Shown here piece by piece: positions 53,518-62,169 of a stretch of 64,000 nucleotides of DNA. The notes under the pieces are model-generated. The model saw only the letters and a program-made list of their open reading frames with translations, ran no database searches and had not been told where the DNA came from. Each line of letters starts with the position of its first letter. Position 1 is the stretch's first letter. Origin of the DNA: Hormoscilla sp. GM7CHS1pb (GTDB lineage: Bacteria; Cyanobacteriota; Cyanobacteriia; Cyanobacteriales; Desertifilaceae); contig JACONN010000005.1 of the NCBI GenBank assembly GCA_014323675.1, forward strand, positions 800,953-864,952, in the 5' to 3' direction. The position numbers and the translations under genes were made by a program.

Positions 53518-55691
53518 ATAATAGAGGAGACTGGCAAAGAAACAACGATTATTACCTAAGCGCGGCCATGGGCTGGTTGCAACTGCGTTTAGAGCTGAAA
53601 GCTAAAAGAGAATGCACAACTGACACAGAAGTAGCGGCAGCAGAAAGGATGGTGGCGGCGGAGAGGGTCAAACCAGAGCCAGCCTTGACAAGACTCAGAC
53701 AGCAACTGAAGTTATCCCAGTTTGAAACGAACCTATTGCTGCTGTGCATCGCCATGGAATGGGACAAAGATATTCCCAACCTCTATGGTTTAATTCAGGG
53801 CAACCAACGTAACTATCCGACCTTTGACCTCGCCTTTACTGTCTTGGACGAACCGACTTGGGATGTGGTGTCACCAGAACGGCCCCTACGGAAATGGCGA
53901 TTAATTGAAATTCTGCAATCAGGTGTAGAGCCCTTGATAACCAGTCCGTTACGGGCAGATGAAAGAATTGTTAATTATATCAAGGGGTTGAACTACCTGG
54001 ACGATATTCTAGCAAAGCTGGTCTTCCCATGGCCTGCAAACAGCTATAGCAAGCAAGCAAGTTTTCTACCACCTTCTCAGCAAGAAGCTGTGGAGGCAAT
54101 AATCGACAAGTTCCAGGATAATGCATATCGGTATCCCCCGGCAATCGAACTATTAGGACCGGATATTGCCAGCAAGCAACTGGTAGCCTGGCAGGTTTGC
54201 GTCCATTTGAGTCTGGAACTATATCGCCTCCCGATCGCCCTACTGCCAAGGGAGGGGAATGAATTAGAAACCATAGCCAAGTTGTGGGAGCGGGAAAGTC
54301 TGTTAGAGCCTGTAGCGCTATATTTAGAGGTACAGTCTCAGGAAGATTATATCAGCCCGGCGCAAATGGTAGCGCTCCATCGTTTTTTGGAACGGAGCAA
54401 TGGCTTATTTTTGATCGACATCCGCGACAAAACTTTAGCTTTAGAACGGGAAACCTTGACCTTAGATATTGCGAAGCCGACAGCAGGAGAACAAATAGCG
54501 GCCTGGGAGAAGGCTTTGGGAACAAAAAGTCGCGATCTAGTAATGAGTCTAGTAGGGCAGTTTAATTTAAGTATTGCCGAGATTGAGAAAATTGTCAAGG
54601 AAGCGCAGCCCAAGCGACCGGTGGAGCATGACTGTGTAGAACAGGAGAAAGTAGAGCCTTCCAATGTAGATCCAAGTATTATTATTATAGATTGGCCGAC
54701 AGCTCGAGAGATTGAGGGTTTAGAGTATATAAACCTATCAAATACTCAAAGGCGGACTATAACGGCGACTGACAAAGAACTCCAGAATTTCGAGGGATTT
54801 TCCCTGTGGCCCAAGGATGATAAGTCCCTGTTAGAGCAACTGTGGGATAGATGTCTAGAGAGTACCCGTCCCAAATTAGAGAATCTCGCACAACGCATAG
54901 ATGTGAAAGCGGGTTGGGACGATATTGTATTACCCCAGGAGGAGACAGATCTGTTACATGCCATAGCCGATCAAGTACGAGAGCGAGGTACAGTCTATGA
55001 AGAGTGGGGTTTTCACCGGCGGATGAATAGAGGCAAGGGGATCGGCGCCTTATTTGCTGGGGAAAGCGGTACGGGAAAAACAATGGCAGCGGAAGTAATA
55101 GCAAAGGCTCTGCGCTTGCATCTGTATCGGATAGACTTAGCAACAGTAGTGAGTAAATATATAGGAGAGACAGAGAAGAATTTGCGTCGCCTGTTCGATG
55201 CCGCAGAAGATGGCGGGGCCATACTGTTTTTTGATGAAGCGGATGCGTTGTTTGGAAAGCGATCGGAAGTGAAAGATGCTCACGACAGGTATGCAAATAT
55301 AGAGATAGACTATTTATTGCAGCGTCTGGAAGCTTATCGAGGTCTGGCAATTCTGGCAACGAATAATAAAAGTTCCCTAGATGGGGCATTTATGCGCCGC
55401 TTGCGGTTTGTTGTTAACTTTCCCTTTCCTGGGGTGGCGGAACGAGAAAAAATTTGGCGGAAAGTGTTTCCCCCAGAGACGCCAATAGATTGTATAGACT
55501 GGAAGAGATTGAGTCAGTTTAATTTAACGGGAGGAAATATACATAGTATAGCATTAAATGCGGCTTTTATGGCAGCAGCAAAGAGAACGGCGGTGACGAT
55601 GAGATTGGTGTTGAGAGCGGCGCGGATGGAGTTTAAGAAGCTGGAGAAACTAATAAATGAGGCAGATTTTAGGATCGAAATAAAGAATTGA
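53514..55691 (+). CDS. AAA+ ATPase of the injection system (Afp15 type)
   Basis: A 725-residue ATPase thought to help assembly or cargo loading; it is conserved in eCIS and absent from ordinary phage tails. The N-terminal 480 residues are a family-specific helical region and a first, degenerate ATPase-like domain. The second domain has Walker A GESGTGKT (~515), Walker B ILFFDEADALFGKR (~567), sensor 1 ATNNK (~613) and arginine-finger region FMRRLRF (~624). LTGGNIHSIALNAAFMAA is the sensor-2 helix. The frame is complete and it overlaps the terminator gene by four bases. Confidence 0.94.
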   Translation: MNNRGDWQRNNDYYLSAAMGWLQLRLELKAKRECTTDTEVAAAERMVAAERVKPEPALTRLRQQLKLSQFETNLLLLCIAMEWDKDIPNLYGLIQGNQRNYPTFDLAFTVLDEPTWDVVSPERPLRKWRLIEILQSGVEPLITSPLRADERIVNYIKGLNYLDDILAKLVFPWPANSYSKQASFLPPSQQEAVEAIIDKFQDNAYRYPPAIELLGPDIASKQLVAWQVCVHLSLELYRLPIALLPREGNELETIAKLWERESLLEPVALYLEVQSQEDYISPAQMVALHRFLERSNGLFLIDIRDKTLALERETLTLDIAKPTAGEQIAAWEKALGTKSRDLVMSLVGQFNLSIAEIEKIVKEAQPKRPVEHDCVEQEKVEPSNVDPSIIIIDWPTAREIEGLEYINLSNTQRRTITATDKELQNFEGFSLWPKDDKSLLEQLWDRCLESTRPKLENLAQRIDVKAGWDDIVLPQEETDLLHAIADQVRERGTVYEEWGFHRRMNRGKGIGALFAGESGTGKTMAAEVIAKALRLHLYRIDLATVVSKYIGETEKNLRRLFDAAEDGGAILFFDEADALFGKRSEVKDAHDRYANIEIDYLLQRLEAYRGLAILATNNKSSLDGAFMRRLRFVVNFPFPGVAEREKIWRKVFPPETPIDCIDWKRLSQFNLTGGNIHSIALNAAFMAAAKRTAVTMRLVLRAARMEFKKLEKLINEADFRIEIKN

Positions 55692-55697
55692 AAAAAG

Positions 55698-55970
55698 ATG
55701 AACGTAAATCTGAGAATCAATGAGATAATAATGGGAGAAGGGGTTGAAGTGTCGCGCAGCATGCGTAGGATATTGCAAGCTGCGGTAGAAACGGAATTAG
55801 CCCGTCTGTTGACGGAAAAGGGATTACCGCCTAAAATAGAAAAGGGGGCGAGGATACCCAGCATTCCTGTTAATCTGGCATTAAAGGGGAAAATAAGCCC
55901 CGATCGGGTGGGCAAGATGCTGGCCCAATCGATTTACGGAGAACTGGCCTCGGGAGATGCGGTCCGGTAG
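55698..55970 (+). CDS. Small conserved eCIS protein
   Basis: A 90-residue protein downstream of the ATPase, separated by six bases and so in the same unit. It starts with a hydrophobic strand (MNVNLRINEIIMGEGVEVSR), continues with a helical stretch (RILQAAVETELARLLTEKGL) and closes with ISPDRVGKMLAQSIYGELAS. Proteins with this size and layout follow the ATPase in other eCIS loci, but no function is known. It might be a particle adaptor for the effector that follows. Confidence 0.62.
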   Translation: MNVNLRINEIIMGEGVEVSRSMRRILQAAVETELARLLTEKGLPPKIEKGARIPSIPVNLALKGKISPDRVGKMLAQSIYGELASGDAVR

Positions 55971-56007
55971 CATCATGAAGGCAAGAGAAGTGGTAGGAAG
56001 CTCGGGG

Positions 56008-56036
56008 TTGACAGTAGAGGGATGAGGCGATAAGAT
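56008..56036 (+). promoter_or_regulatory. Candidate promoter of the effector gene
   Basis: TTGACA (56008-56013) and TAAGAT (56031-56036; 4 of 6 matches) separated by 17 bases, about 84 bases before the effector's ATG, in a 149-base intergenic gap. It would let the effector be expressed apart from the structural genes. Confidence 0.5.
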
Positions 56037-56119
56037 AAAGGAAGTAGCGCCCGCCCAGGCTAGGCAGCCAGCAGAAAGTGACAACCTATAGGTAGAAGGG
56101 AAAAAGGAGAACAGTAGAA

Positions 56120-57625
56120 ATGACTCGTCAATATGTACAGAGAACAAACCAGTCTGGCCAGAAAGAGACAAAAGACAGCGGGATACTGCAACGGACGGCG
56201 GTGCGTGAGCTACCCGCTAAAACTGTGACACCCCAAGTCCAAACAGAGTCCCCAGCAGGCGATCGCTCAGGCATTAAACTGGACTTGATGCAGATACCAC
56301 TCAGCAATCACACTGCCATGCCAGTGCAAGCTAAACTAGAGATTAGACCTGCTGGTGATAAGTACGAACAGGAAGCAGATCGATTAGCCTCGCAAGTAGT
56401 GGACAGAATTAACGCATCAGGTTCTAGTCTCTCCCCTGAAGATAAACTGATGCCGAAGCAAACGATCCAGGGGAAATCCCTTGAAGGTGGGGAGGCGGTT
56501 ACCCCAGAGTTGGAAACATCGATCGAACAGGCAAGAGGTTCGGGGATGCCGATCGCCGAGAGTATCCGGAAACCAATGGAACAATCATTTGGGGCAGATT
56601 TTAGTGGAGTGAGGGTCCACAATAATCCTAAATCTAACCAGTTGAATCAATCGATGCCAGCACGTGCGTTTACGACGGGTAAAGATATATTCTTTAGGCA
56701 GGGGGAATATAACCCTGGGAGTCTAGGAGGGCAGGAATTGATTGCTCATGAGTTAACCCATGTGGTTCAGCAAACTGGTGGTACACAGCCGCGTCATATC
56801 GGGACAAAACCAAATGAAGCACAACGTAAACCCCAGCAGAAAATTAAGGGATATGCAAATATCCAGTTAGTTCGCGATCGGAGCAATAATTCAGGAAAAT
56901 CACAAGAGCAATATGAAGAAATTGAGATGGTACCTATGCGCCCTGATGGTCGTGAGGAGATACGATACGAAAGGCATCCAGCTTTCCCGATCTGGAGTAA
57001 ACTTTGCCAAGAAGCTGGCATGAAAGAGAAAGAGATTCACGAATCTTTTATGGATGTAATGGGTGGAGTGCGTGCAGGATTAGAAGGCAAAAATCCCCAA
57101 ATAGAACAGGAGAATCGACAGGAAGCTCAACTGGCCGCACGAGAACTGATGGAGAAATTCGCCCAGGCGCGGACCAAGGAATTGGAAACCCCAGATGGAG
57201 GATTAGTGTTATGGAGTGGTTGCAAGGATTTAGCTTCAGAATACGCTCAAAAGAACAATGGAAAAGCATTAGCAGACACGGATTTGGGTAAGGCAATTGA
57301 TGCAGTTGAAGAAAAAATAGGAATCTGGTCAGAAGCCAAGGGTTACGCAATCCAGTACTGGGATATTCTTGGACCATTCTGGGAGGAAGTTTCTAGACAA
57401 CTGGCGAAGACCTCAATTGGTAATGTGACTGTACTTGTGACTAGCAATCGCGAAAATACGGTTTTTCATCGGGTTGAAAAATTTGCTCTTAAATATGACC
57501 AGAAAGTGAGCTTCTACAAAGCTGCCCCTGTTTCCAAAGGCTCTAAAGAGTTTCAGATTGTTAGTGGACCATATGAATCATGGGAAGCGATCAAGCCTCA
57601 TCTACCTGCTCCAAATCAAATATAG
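56120..57625 (+). CDS. eCIS effector: DUF4157 domain plus CD38-like NAD+-targeting domain
   Basis: A 501-residue cargo protein. The leader (1-80) is repeated in the fragment downstream. Residues ~140-222 are DUF4157, the eCIS core domain, with SFGADFSGVRVHNN, ARAFTTGKDIFFRQGEY and the metallopeptidase-like HELTH at 210-214. Residues ~355-460 resemble ADP-ribosyl cyclases (CD38): LWSGCKDLASEYA (Trp365 at CD38 Trp125), LADTDLG (at TLEDTLLG; the Glu146 position is Ala385), FWEEVSRQLA (Trp421 at Trp189, Ser425 at Ser193) and TVFHRVEKF (Glu453 at catalytic Glu226), all at matching distances. It would cyclise or hydrolyse NAD+ in the target cell. DUF4157 is certain; the cyclase match is by eye. AAAAAGGAG precedes the ATG. 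No immunity gene is evident. Confidence 0.82.
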   Translation: MTRQYVQRTNQSGQKETKDSGILQRTAVRELPAKTVTPQVQTESPAGDRSGIKLDLMQIPLSNHTAMPVQAKLEIRPAGDKYEQEADRLASQVVDRINASGSSLSPEDKLMPKQTIQGKSLEGGEAVTPELETSIEQARGSGMPIAESIRKPMEQSFGADFSGVRVHNNPKSNQLNQSMPARAFTTGKDIFFRQGEYNPGSLGGQELIAHELTHVVQQTGGTQPRHIGTKPNEAQRKPQQKIKGYANIQLVRDRSNNSGKSQEQYEEIEMVPMRPDGREEIRYERHPAFPIWSKLCQEAGMKEKEIHESFMDVMGGVRAGLEGKNPQIEQENRQEAQLAARELMEKFAQARTKELETPDGGLVLWSGCKDLASEYAQKNNGKALADTDLGKAIDAVEEKIGIWSEAKGYAIQYWDILGPFWEEVSRQLAKTSIGNVTVLVTSNRENTVFHRVEKFALKYDQKVSFYKAAPVSKGSKEFQIVSGPYESWEAIKPHLPAPNQI

Positions 57626-57825
57626 TAATTCTCAATGAGTTGTGGAATCCGTAATTGATAAAAAAATTACCCAGAAAGGGTTTCAGGGGCGAGAAATCAG
57701 CATTTACGCACATGGGATTTACGGTCGCTATCAACTATCCGGCACCGGTTCAGTTAATGGCGAAGAGGGAAAACATGCGCTCGGCGAAGTTAAGCTTGGC
57801 CTCTTATTTAAGGAGAAGAGAAAAA

Positions 57826-58097
57826 ATGACCCGTCAATATGTAAGGAAAACCAACCAGTCGGGCCAGAAGGACGCGGACAGCTGGATCCTGCAACGGACG
57901 GCGGTGCGATCGCGACCAGCAAAAACTGTGACACCCAAGTCCAAACAGAATCGGCAGCCTACGATCGCTCACGCATTAAACTGGACTTGATGCAGATACC
58001 GGTCAGCCACAATGATACGCCAGAGGTGCAGCAAAAGCTGATGGTAGGTTCTCGTGGGCACGGGATGCCGGTGCAAGCAAAACTGGCGATCGGATGA
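57826..58097 (+). pseudogene. Second effector leader, truncated
   Basis: AAGGAG and ATG 57826 start a protein almost identical to the effector's leader (MTRQYVRKTNQSGQKDADSW, then ILQRTAV). The C run at 57934-57936 has lost one C compared with the first copy, so the frame must shift before VQTES, RIKLDLMQIPVSHND and GMPVQAKLAIG can follow. The stop at 58095-58097 falls exactly where DUF4157 should begin. The toxin and metallopeptidase parts are absent. It is a leftover of a duplicated or exchanged effector cassette. The 200 bases before it have no clear gene. Confidence 0.75.
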
Positions 58098-58169
58098 CAT
58101 AGCCCCCAGGCCAAAGATCCATAAACTTCAGCTTATATAAGGTATAAGAAAAAAAATTTCTCAAAACCC

Positions 58170-58199
58170 TTGACAAAACGCAATCGAGTTAGCTAGGCT
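58170..58199 (+). promoter_or_regulatory. Possible promoter of the LRR gene
   Basis: TTGACA at 58170-58175 is perfect; TAGGCT at 58194-58199 (18-base spacer) matches the -10 box at three of six positions. It lies 42 bases before the ATG at 58241. Confidence 0.35.
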
Positions 58200-58240
58200 G
58201 TATTCATGCTCTTTCAGACCCATCCTTGGAGGAAAAGCCT

Positions 58241-59682
58241 ATGACGGCTATCAACCTTGCGAAAGTGGGATGCACCCCGGTAGAAGGATCGCGAGTAACC
58301 GAAATCTCAGCTTAACCAACAACTCCCTCACCGGTACTATACCGTCTGAGCTGGGTGAGCTGAGTAATTTAACGAAACTCCGGCTGCACAACAACGAGAT
58401 CACCGGCACAATCCCGACCGAGTTGGGTGAGCTCGCCAACCTGCAGATCCTCGGGTTGTCTGCGAACGCCCTAACCGGGACCATCCCCCCTGAGTTGGGC
58501 AATCTAACCAGTTTACAAAACCTGTACCTGTGGGATAATGAGTTGACCGGCAGCATCCCGCCCGAGCTCGGCAACCTCACAAACCTGCGGAACCTCTGGC
58601 TCCAAGGTAACCACCTAACCGGCGATCTACCCGCAAGTGTCGAAGCTTTATCGGCAACCAAACGGTTGGAGAATCCACCCTATGTTGGAGTTCCGATCGA
58701 GGACGTGGATGCTGTCGTAGAATACGATGAGAACTCCACTCGCAATCACAACCTCAGCATAGATATCAGCGACAACTTTGGCGATATCAACGATAATATT
58801 GCCAGCTACAGCGTCAGCGGTTTGCCAAACGGGTTAACCTTTGACCCCATTACTGGGGTGATTAGTGGTACGCCTGATAGGCCTGCTGCTGCTGATCCTG
58901 ATGATAGCAATTCTCTTGTAACCGTAACTGCATCAGATGATGCGGGAGGCTCCGTAACGGATAAGTTTAACATTACGGTGTCCTTTTTTAGCTCTGATGC
59001 TAGGCTTTACTTCACTAACGCCAGCGATTATGGAGTCCTGAAGGATATCAATAGCGATTGGAATTTCGCCTCCATCCCCGTCCATCAGAGGTATCATGTC
59101 CCCCTTGCTAGTGTTGCTAACAGGTTGTTGGATTGGGTGACAGTCGAGAACTCCCGGATAACGGAACTCGACAGAGTGAGCGGTACGACGCTCCCTTCTC
59201 AGTTAAGCAGGTTGACCGGTTTGCGGAAAATAGATCTGAACCGCAAAAACCTGAGTGGTAACATTCCCCCTGAATTAGGGGACCTAGACAACTTGACACA
59301 CCTGTGGTTGGACCACAATTCCCTAACAGGTAACATTCCCCCTGAATTGGGGAACCTACGTAATTTAACGTGGTTGAAACTGAACAAGAACTCCTTGAGT
59401 GGTTCGATTCCCCCTGAATTGGGGAATCTCAGCAACCTGCAGGAATTATGGGCGGGGAGCAATTCCCTGAGTGGCAGCATCCCATGGGAATTGGGGAACG
59501 CCACCGAGCTGCAAAACATTTACCTGGACCATAACAATCTAACGGGGACAATACCCGACTCGCTAGGGAACCTCAGCAACCTAACAAAACTGTGGTTGCA
59601 AAACAATTCTCTGGAAGGTCCAGTACCAACTGAGTTGAACGGTATAAATGACCTCAACGTCCAAGGAAATCCTCTCATATAA
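58241..59682 (+). CDS. Leucine-rich-repeat protein (plant-type repeats) with cadherin-like middle
   Basis: About 480 residues, best start ATG 58241 with GGAGGAAAAG upstream. A one-base loss near 58300-58312 (between VTEIS and LTNNSLTG) moves the frame; the open part runs from about 58300. Residues ~15-130 are 24-residue LRRs of the SGTIPPELGNLTNLxxLWL class, then a cadherin/putative-Ig-like domain (NGLTFDPITGVISGTPDRPA, a typical He_PIG motif). A second LRR block (LSGNIPPELGDLDNLTHLWL and five more) reaches the C-terminus. No signal peptide or membrane anchor is seen, so export is unclear. Such proteins usually bind ligands outside the cell. The very short N-terminus suggests truncation. Confidence 0.8.
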
Positions 59683-59763
59683 TCCGGATAAAGCGGAAAG
59701 CGAGGGAGGATAGTAACAGGTTGGGGGGGTGGGGATTGGGAAAGGTAGAAGAGTTCACCAAAG

Positions 59764-62055
59764 ATGAGGTTCAAAAAGATGGAATCAACAGTAATGGATC
59801 AGGTTGCCTTCCAGATCGGCAGTAGCGGTGTGGGGGAGGAAGTCAAGGACATAGCCATCGACCGCAATGGTGATGTCTGGATTACAGGACGGTTCAGGGA
59901 CAGCATCGACCTCGACGGCGACGGAGAAGATGATTTGATCAGTAATGGCTCTTTCGATAGCTATGTAGTCAAGTTCGACTCTGAAGGGAAGTTGGTTCGG
60001 GCCTATGATTTCGGCAATACTGAGATTTTACTCCCAGACAAGGGCATAGGCATAGCCACCGACAGCAATGATAATGCGTGGGTGTTAGGAGGGTTCCATG
60101 GCAGCATCGACATCGACGGAGACGGCATCAATGATTTGACCAGTTCAGATCGTGATGGTCACTATTTAGCCAAGTTCAACTCGGAGGGAGACTTTGTTCA
60201 GGCCTTAGAGATCCACGGACGTTATACTGATCACACTGAATCGGGCAAGAGCATAGCCATCGACAGCAAAGATAATGTGTGGACTAAAGGAAGTTTCTAC
60301 TACCACCTCGACATCGACGGAGACGGAGAAGATGATTTGACCAATAAGGGCCGTCCTGGAAATGGTCGAGATAGCTATTTCGCCAAGTTCAACTCAGAGG
60401 GGGATTTGGTCAACGTCTTCCAGATCGGCGGTAGCGGTGATGACGTTGGTGATGGCATAGCCATCGACAAGGATGATCATGTGTGGACTACAGGATCTTT
60501 CACCGGCAGCATCGACATCGACGAAGACGGAGAAGATGATTTGACCAGTAATGGCTCAGATGATGGCTATGTAGCCAAGTTCGACTCGGAGGGGGCTTTG
60601 CTCTTTGCCAAAAATATCGGCGGTAGCGATTATGACTACAGCCTTGACATAGCCACCGACAGCAATGGTGATGCGTGGGTGTTAGGAGTTTTCCAGGGCA
60701 ACATCGACATCGACGGAGACGGCACCAATGATTTGACCGATGGCTCAAAAGATTATCCTTGGGCCACTGATGAATATTTAGCCAAGTTCGATAGCAATGG
60801 TGATTTCGTCAAGGCCTTAAAACTCGGTCACCATGGCAGCATAGACATCGATAACGATGATATCTTAGTCCCTCACATTGCCTCTTCCATAGCCATCGAT
60901 AGCGATGATAATCTGTGGGTTACAGGATCTTTCCATGAAAGCATGGACCTCGACGGCGACGGCGAGAATGATTTGACCAGTAATGGCGAACATGATAGCT
61001 ATGTAGCCAAGTTCTCCAGCAATGTGGATTTGGTTCAGGCCTATAATATCGGCGGTAGCGATAGTGACTATGGCGATGTCATAGCCGCCGACAGCAATGG
61101 TAATGTGTGGGCTGCAGGAAGTTTCCGGGACAGCATCGACATCAACGGCGACGGCAGCAATGATTTGACCCCCAATGGCGTTGAGAATATCTATGTAGTT
61201 CAAGTTCAGAAGGCAACTACAGAAGAAGTCACTCAACTGAAAGTCACCCCTTCTGAATCGACCAAAGCAGTAGAACCAAACACAAGTGTCAGCTTTGATG
61301 TCAACTACTCTACTGAACCTGCGGAAACTCCCACCACAGGAATAGTCTTTCAAATGCATTGGGACAGTTCTCAAGTAGCATTTGATCCAGTCACTGGTCT
61401 GACCGAGCACTTTCCTTTGGGCGCACAACCTATAAGTGCAGTCTTGGACGATCCGATTACCAACGGGGGTTTGGACGGCGACCCCAGCACAGACAAATAC
61501 ATCCTGCAAGCTTGGGTAGATGCTAACGGAAATTGGCCCAACAGTCCTAATCCTACCCTTTACACGGCCAACTTCACAGCGCTACCAGGGTTTTCAGGGA
61601 CACAGATCAACTTTGGTGCCAACTCAGATGACCTGCCTGCAAATAGCAACTTTGTCCCCAGTTCCATTGCATTAACCTCCCCCGCTCCATCACCTGCTCC
61701 ATCACCTGCACTGGACATTGATGGGAATGGAGTTATAGATGCGTTAACTGACGGTCTTGTGGCCATACGTTATCTCTTCGGGTTCAGGGGAGAGACTTTG
61801 ACTGAAGGTGTTGTAAGTGAAGGTGCCACTCGCGATACATCAGAAATTGTTACCTACTTGGACGAAATGGGGGACACTATGTTAGATGTAGATGGCAATG
61901 GCACGGCAGGGGCGTTAACTGATGGCATTTTATTCATGCGCCATGCTCTCGGGTTCTCTGATCAGGATTTGATCTCGGGTGCAGTAAGCGAGGATGCCAC
62001 TCGTACTACTGCTTCGGCAATTAATGAGCACCTGCAATCTTTCGGCATGATGTAA
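59764..62055 (+). CDS. Calcium-binding beta-propeller protein with cohesin-like and dockerin-like domains
   Basis: A 763-residue protein of surface type. Residues ~12-480 contain eight or so SBBP-like repeats of about 60 residues, each with a DxDGDGxxDLT loop (SIDIDGDGINDLTSS, SIDLDGDGEDDLISN) and AKFDSEGxL. These are calcium-binding propeller blades. Residues ~490-640 look like a cohesin fold (SVSFDVNYSTEPAETPTTGI, NPTLYTANFTALPGFSGTQI). After a Pro-Ala-Ser linker, two dockerin-type EF-hand repeats follow (LDIDGNGVIDALTDGLVAIR, DVDGNGTAGALTDGILFMRH). No signal peptide is obvious at the start, and the ribosome site is weak. The C-terminus was copied to 24.8-25.5 kb. Confidence 0.82.
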   Translation: MRFKKMESTVMDQVAFQIGSSGVGEEVKDIAIDRNGDVWITGRFRDSIDLDGDGEDDLISNGSFDSYVVKFDSEGKLVRAYDFGNTEILLPDKGIGIATDSNDNAWVLGGFHGSIDIDGDGINDLTSSDRDGHYLAKFNSEGDFVQALEIHGRYTDHTESGKSIAIDSKDNVWTKGSFYYHLDIDGDGEDDLTNKGRPGNGRDSYFAKFNSEGDLVNVFQIGGSGDDVGDGIAIDKDDHVWTTGSFTGSIDIDEDGEDDLTSNGSDDGYVAKFDSEGALLFAKNIGGSDYDYSLDIATDSNGDAWVLGVFQGNIDIDGDGTNDLTDGSKDYPWATDEYLAKFDSNGDFVKALKLGHHGSIDIDNDDILVPHIASSIAIDSDDNLWVTGSFHESMDLDGDGENDLTSNGEHDSYVAKFSSNVDLVQAYNIGGSDSDYGDVIAADSNGNVWAAGSFRDSIDINGDGSNDLTPNGVENIYVVQVQKATTEEVTQLKVTPSESTKAVEPNTSVSFDVNYSTEPAETPTTGIVFQMHWDSSQVAFDPVTGLTEHFPLGAQPISAVLDDPITNGGLDGDPSTDKYILQAWVDANGNWPNSPNPTLYTANFTALPGFSGTQINFGANSDDLPANSNFVPSSIALTSPAPSPAPSPALDIDGNGVIDALTDGLVAIRYLFGFRGETLTEGVVSEGATRDTSEIVTYLDEMGDTMLDVDGNGTAGALTDGILFMRHALGFSDQDLISGAVSEDATRTTASAINEHLQSFGMM

Positions 62056-62062
62056 GGCCTTA

Positions 62063-62148
62063 TTCCTCTCCTTCCCGGGCTCCGCCTGGGAGGGCGCGGT
62101 TGGGGAGGGGGGTCCTTGGAGTCAGACTGTCAGTGCAGTTATTCAAGG
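62063..62148. repeat. Shared 3' flank with palindromic repeat
   Basis: CTCTCCTTCCCGGGCTCCGC with its complement-like GGGAGGGCGCGGTTGGGGA, then GTCAGTGCAGTTATTCAAGG. The reverse complement is found at 24777-24872 next to the duplicated dockerin fragment. Confidence 0.75.
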
Positions 62149-62169
62149 CCGCCAAATCGCAATTAATAA

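Noticed and set aside
54757..55389. 210-codon minus-strand frame
   Set aside because: Antisense to the ATPase Walker region; no start signal or family features.
26208..55691. Prophage
   Set aside because: Only tail-type genes are present, with the eCIS-specific ATPase and DUF4255/DUF4157; no head, packaging, lysis or integration genes.
56750..56775. HELTH motif as proof of an active secreted protease effector
   Set aside because: This motif is a general feature of DUF4157 in eCIS cargo and may serve self-processing; the toxic part is better sought in the C-terminal domain.
57642..57825. Coding start of the second effector at GTG 57642
   Set aside because: The homologous leader begins at ATG 57826 with a good ribosome site; upstream residues have no counterpart in the first effector.
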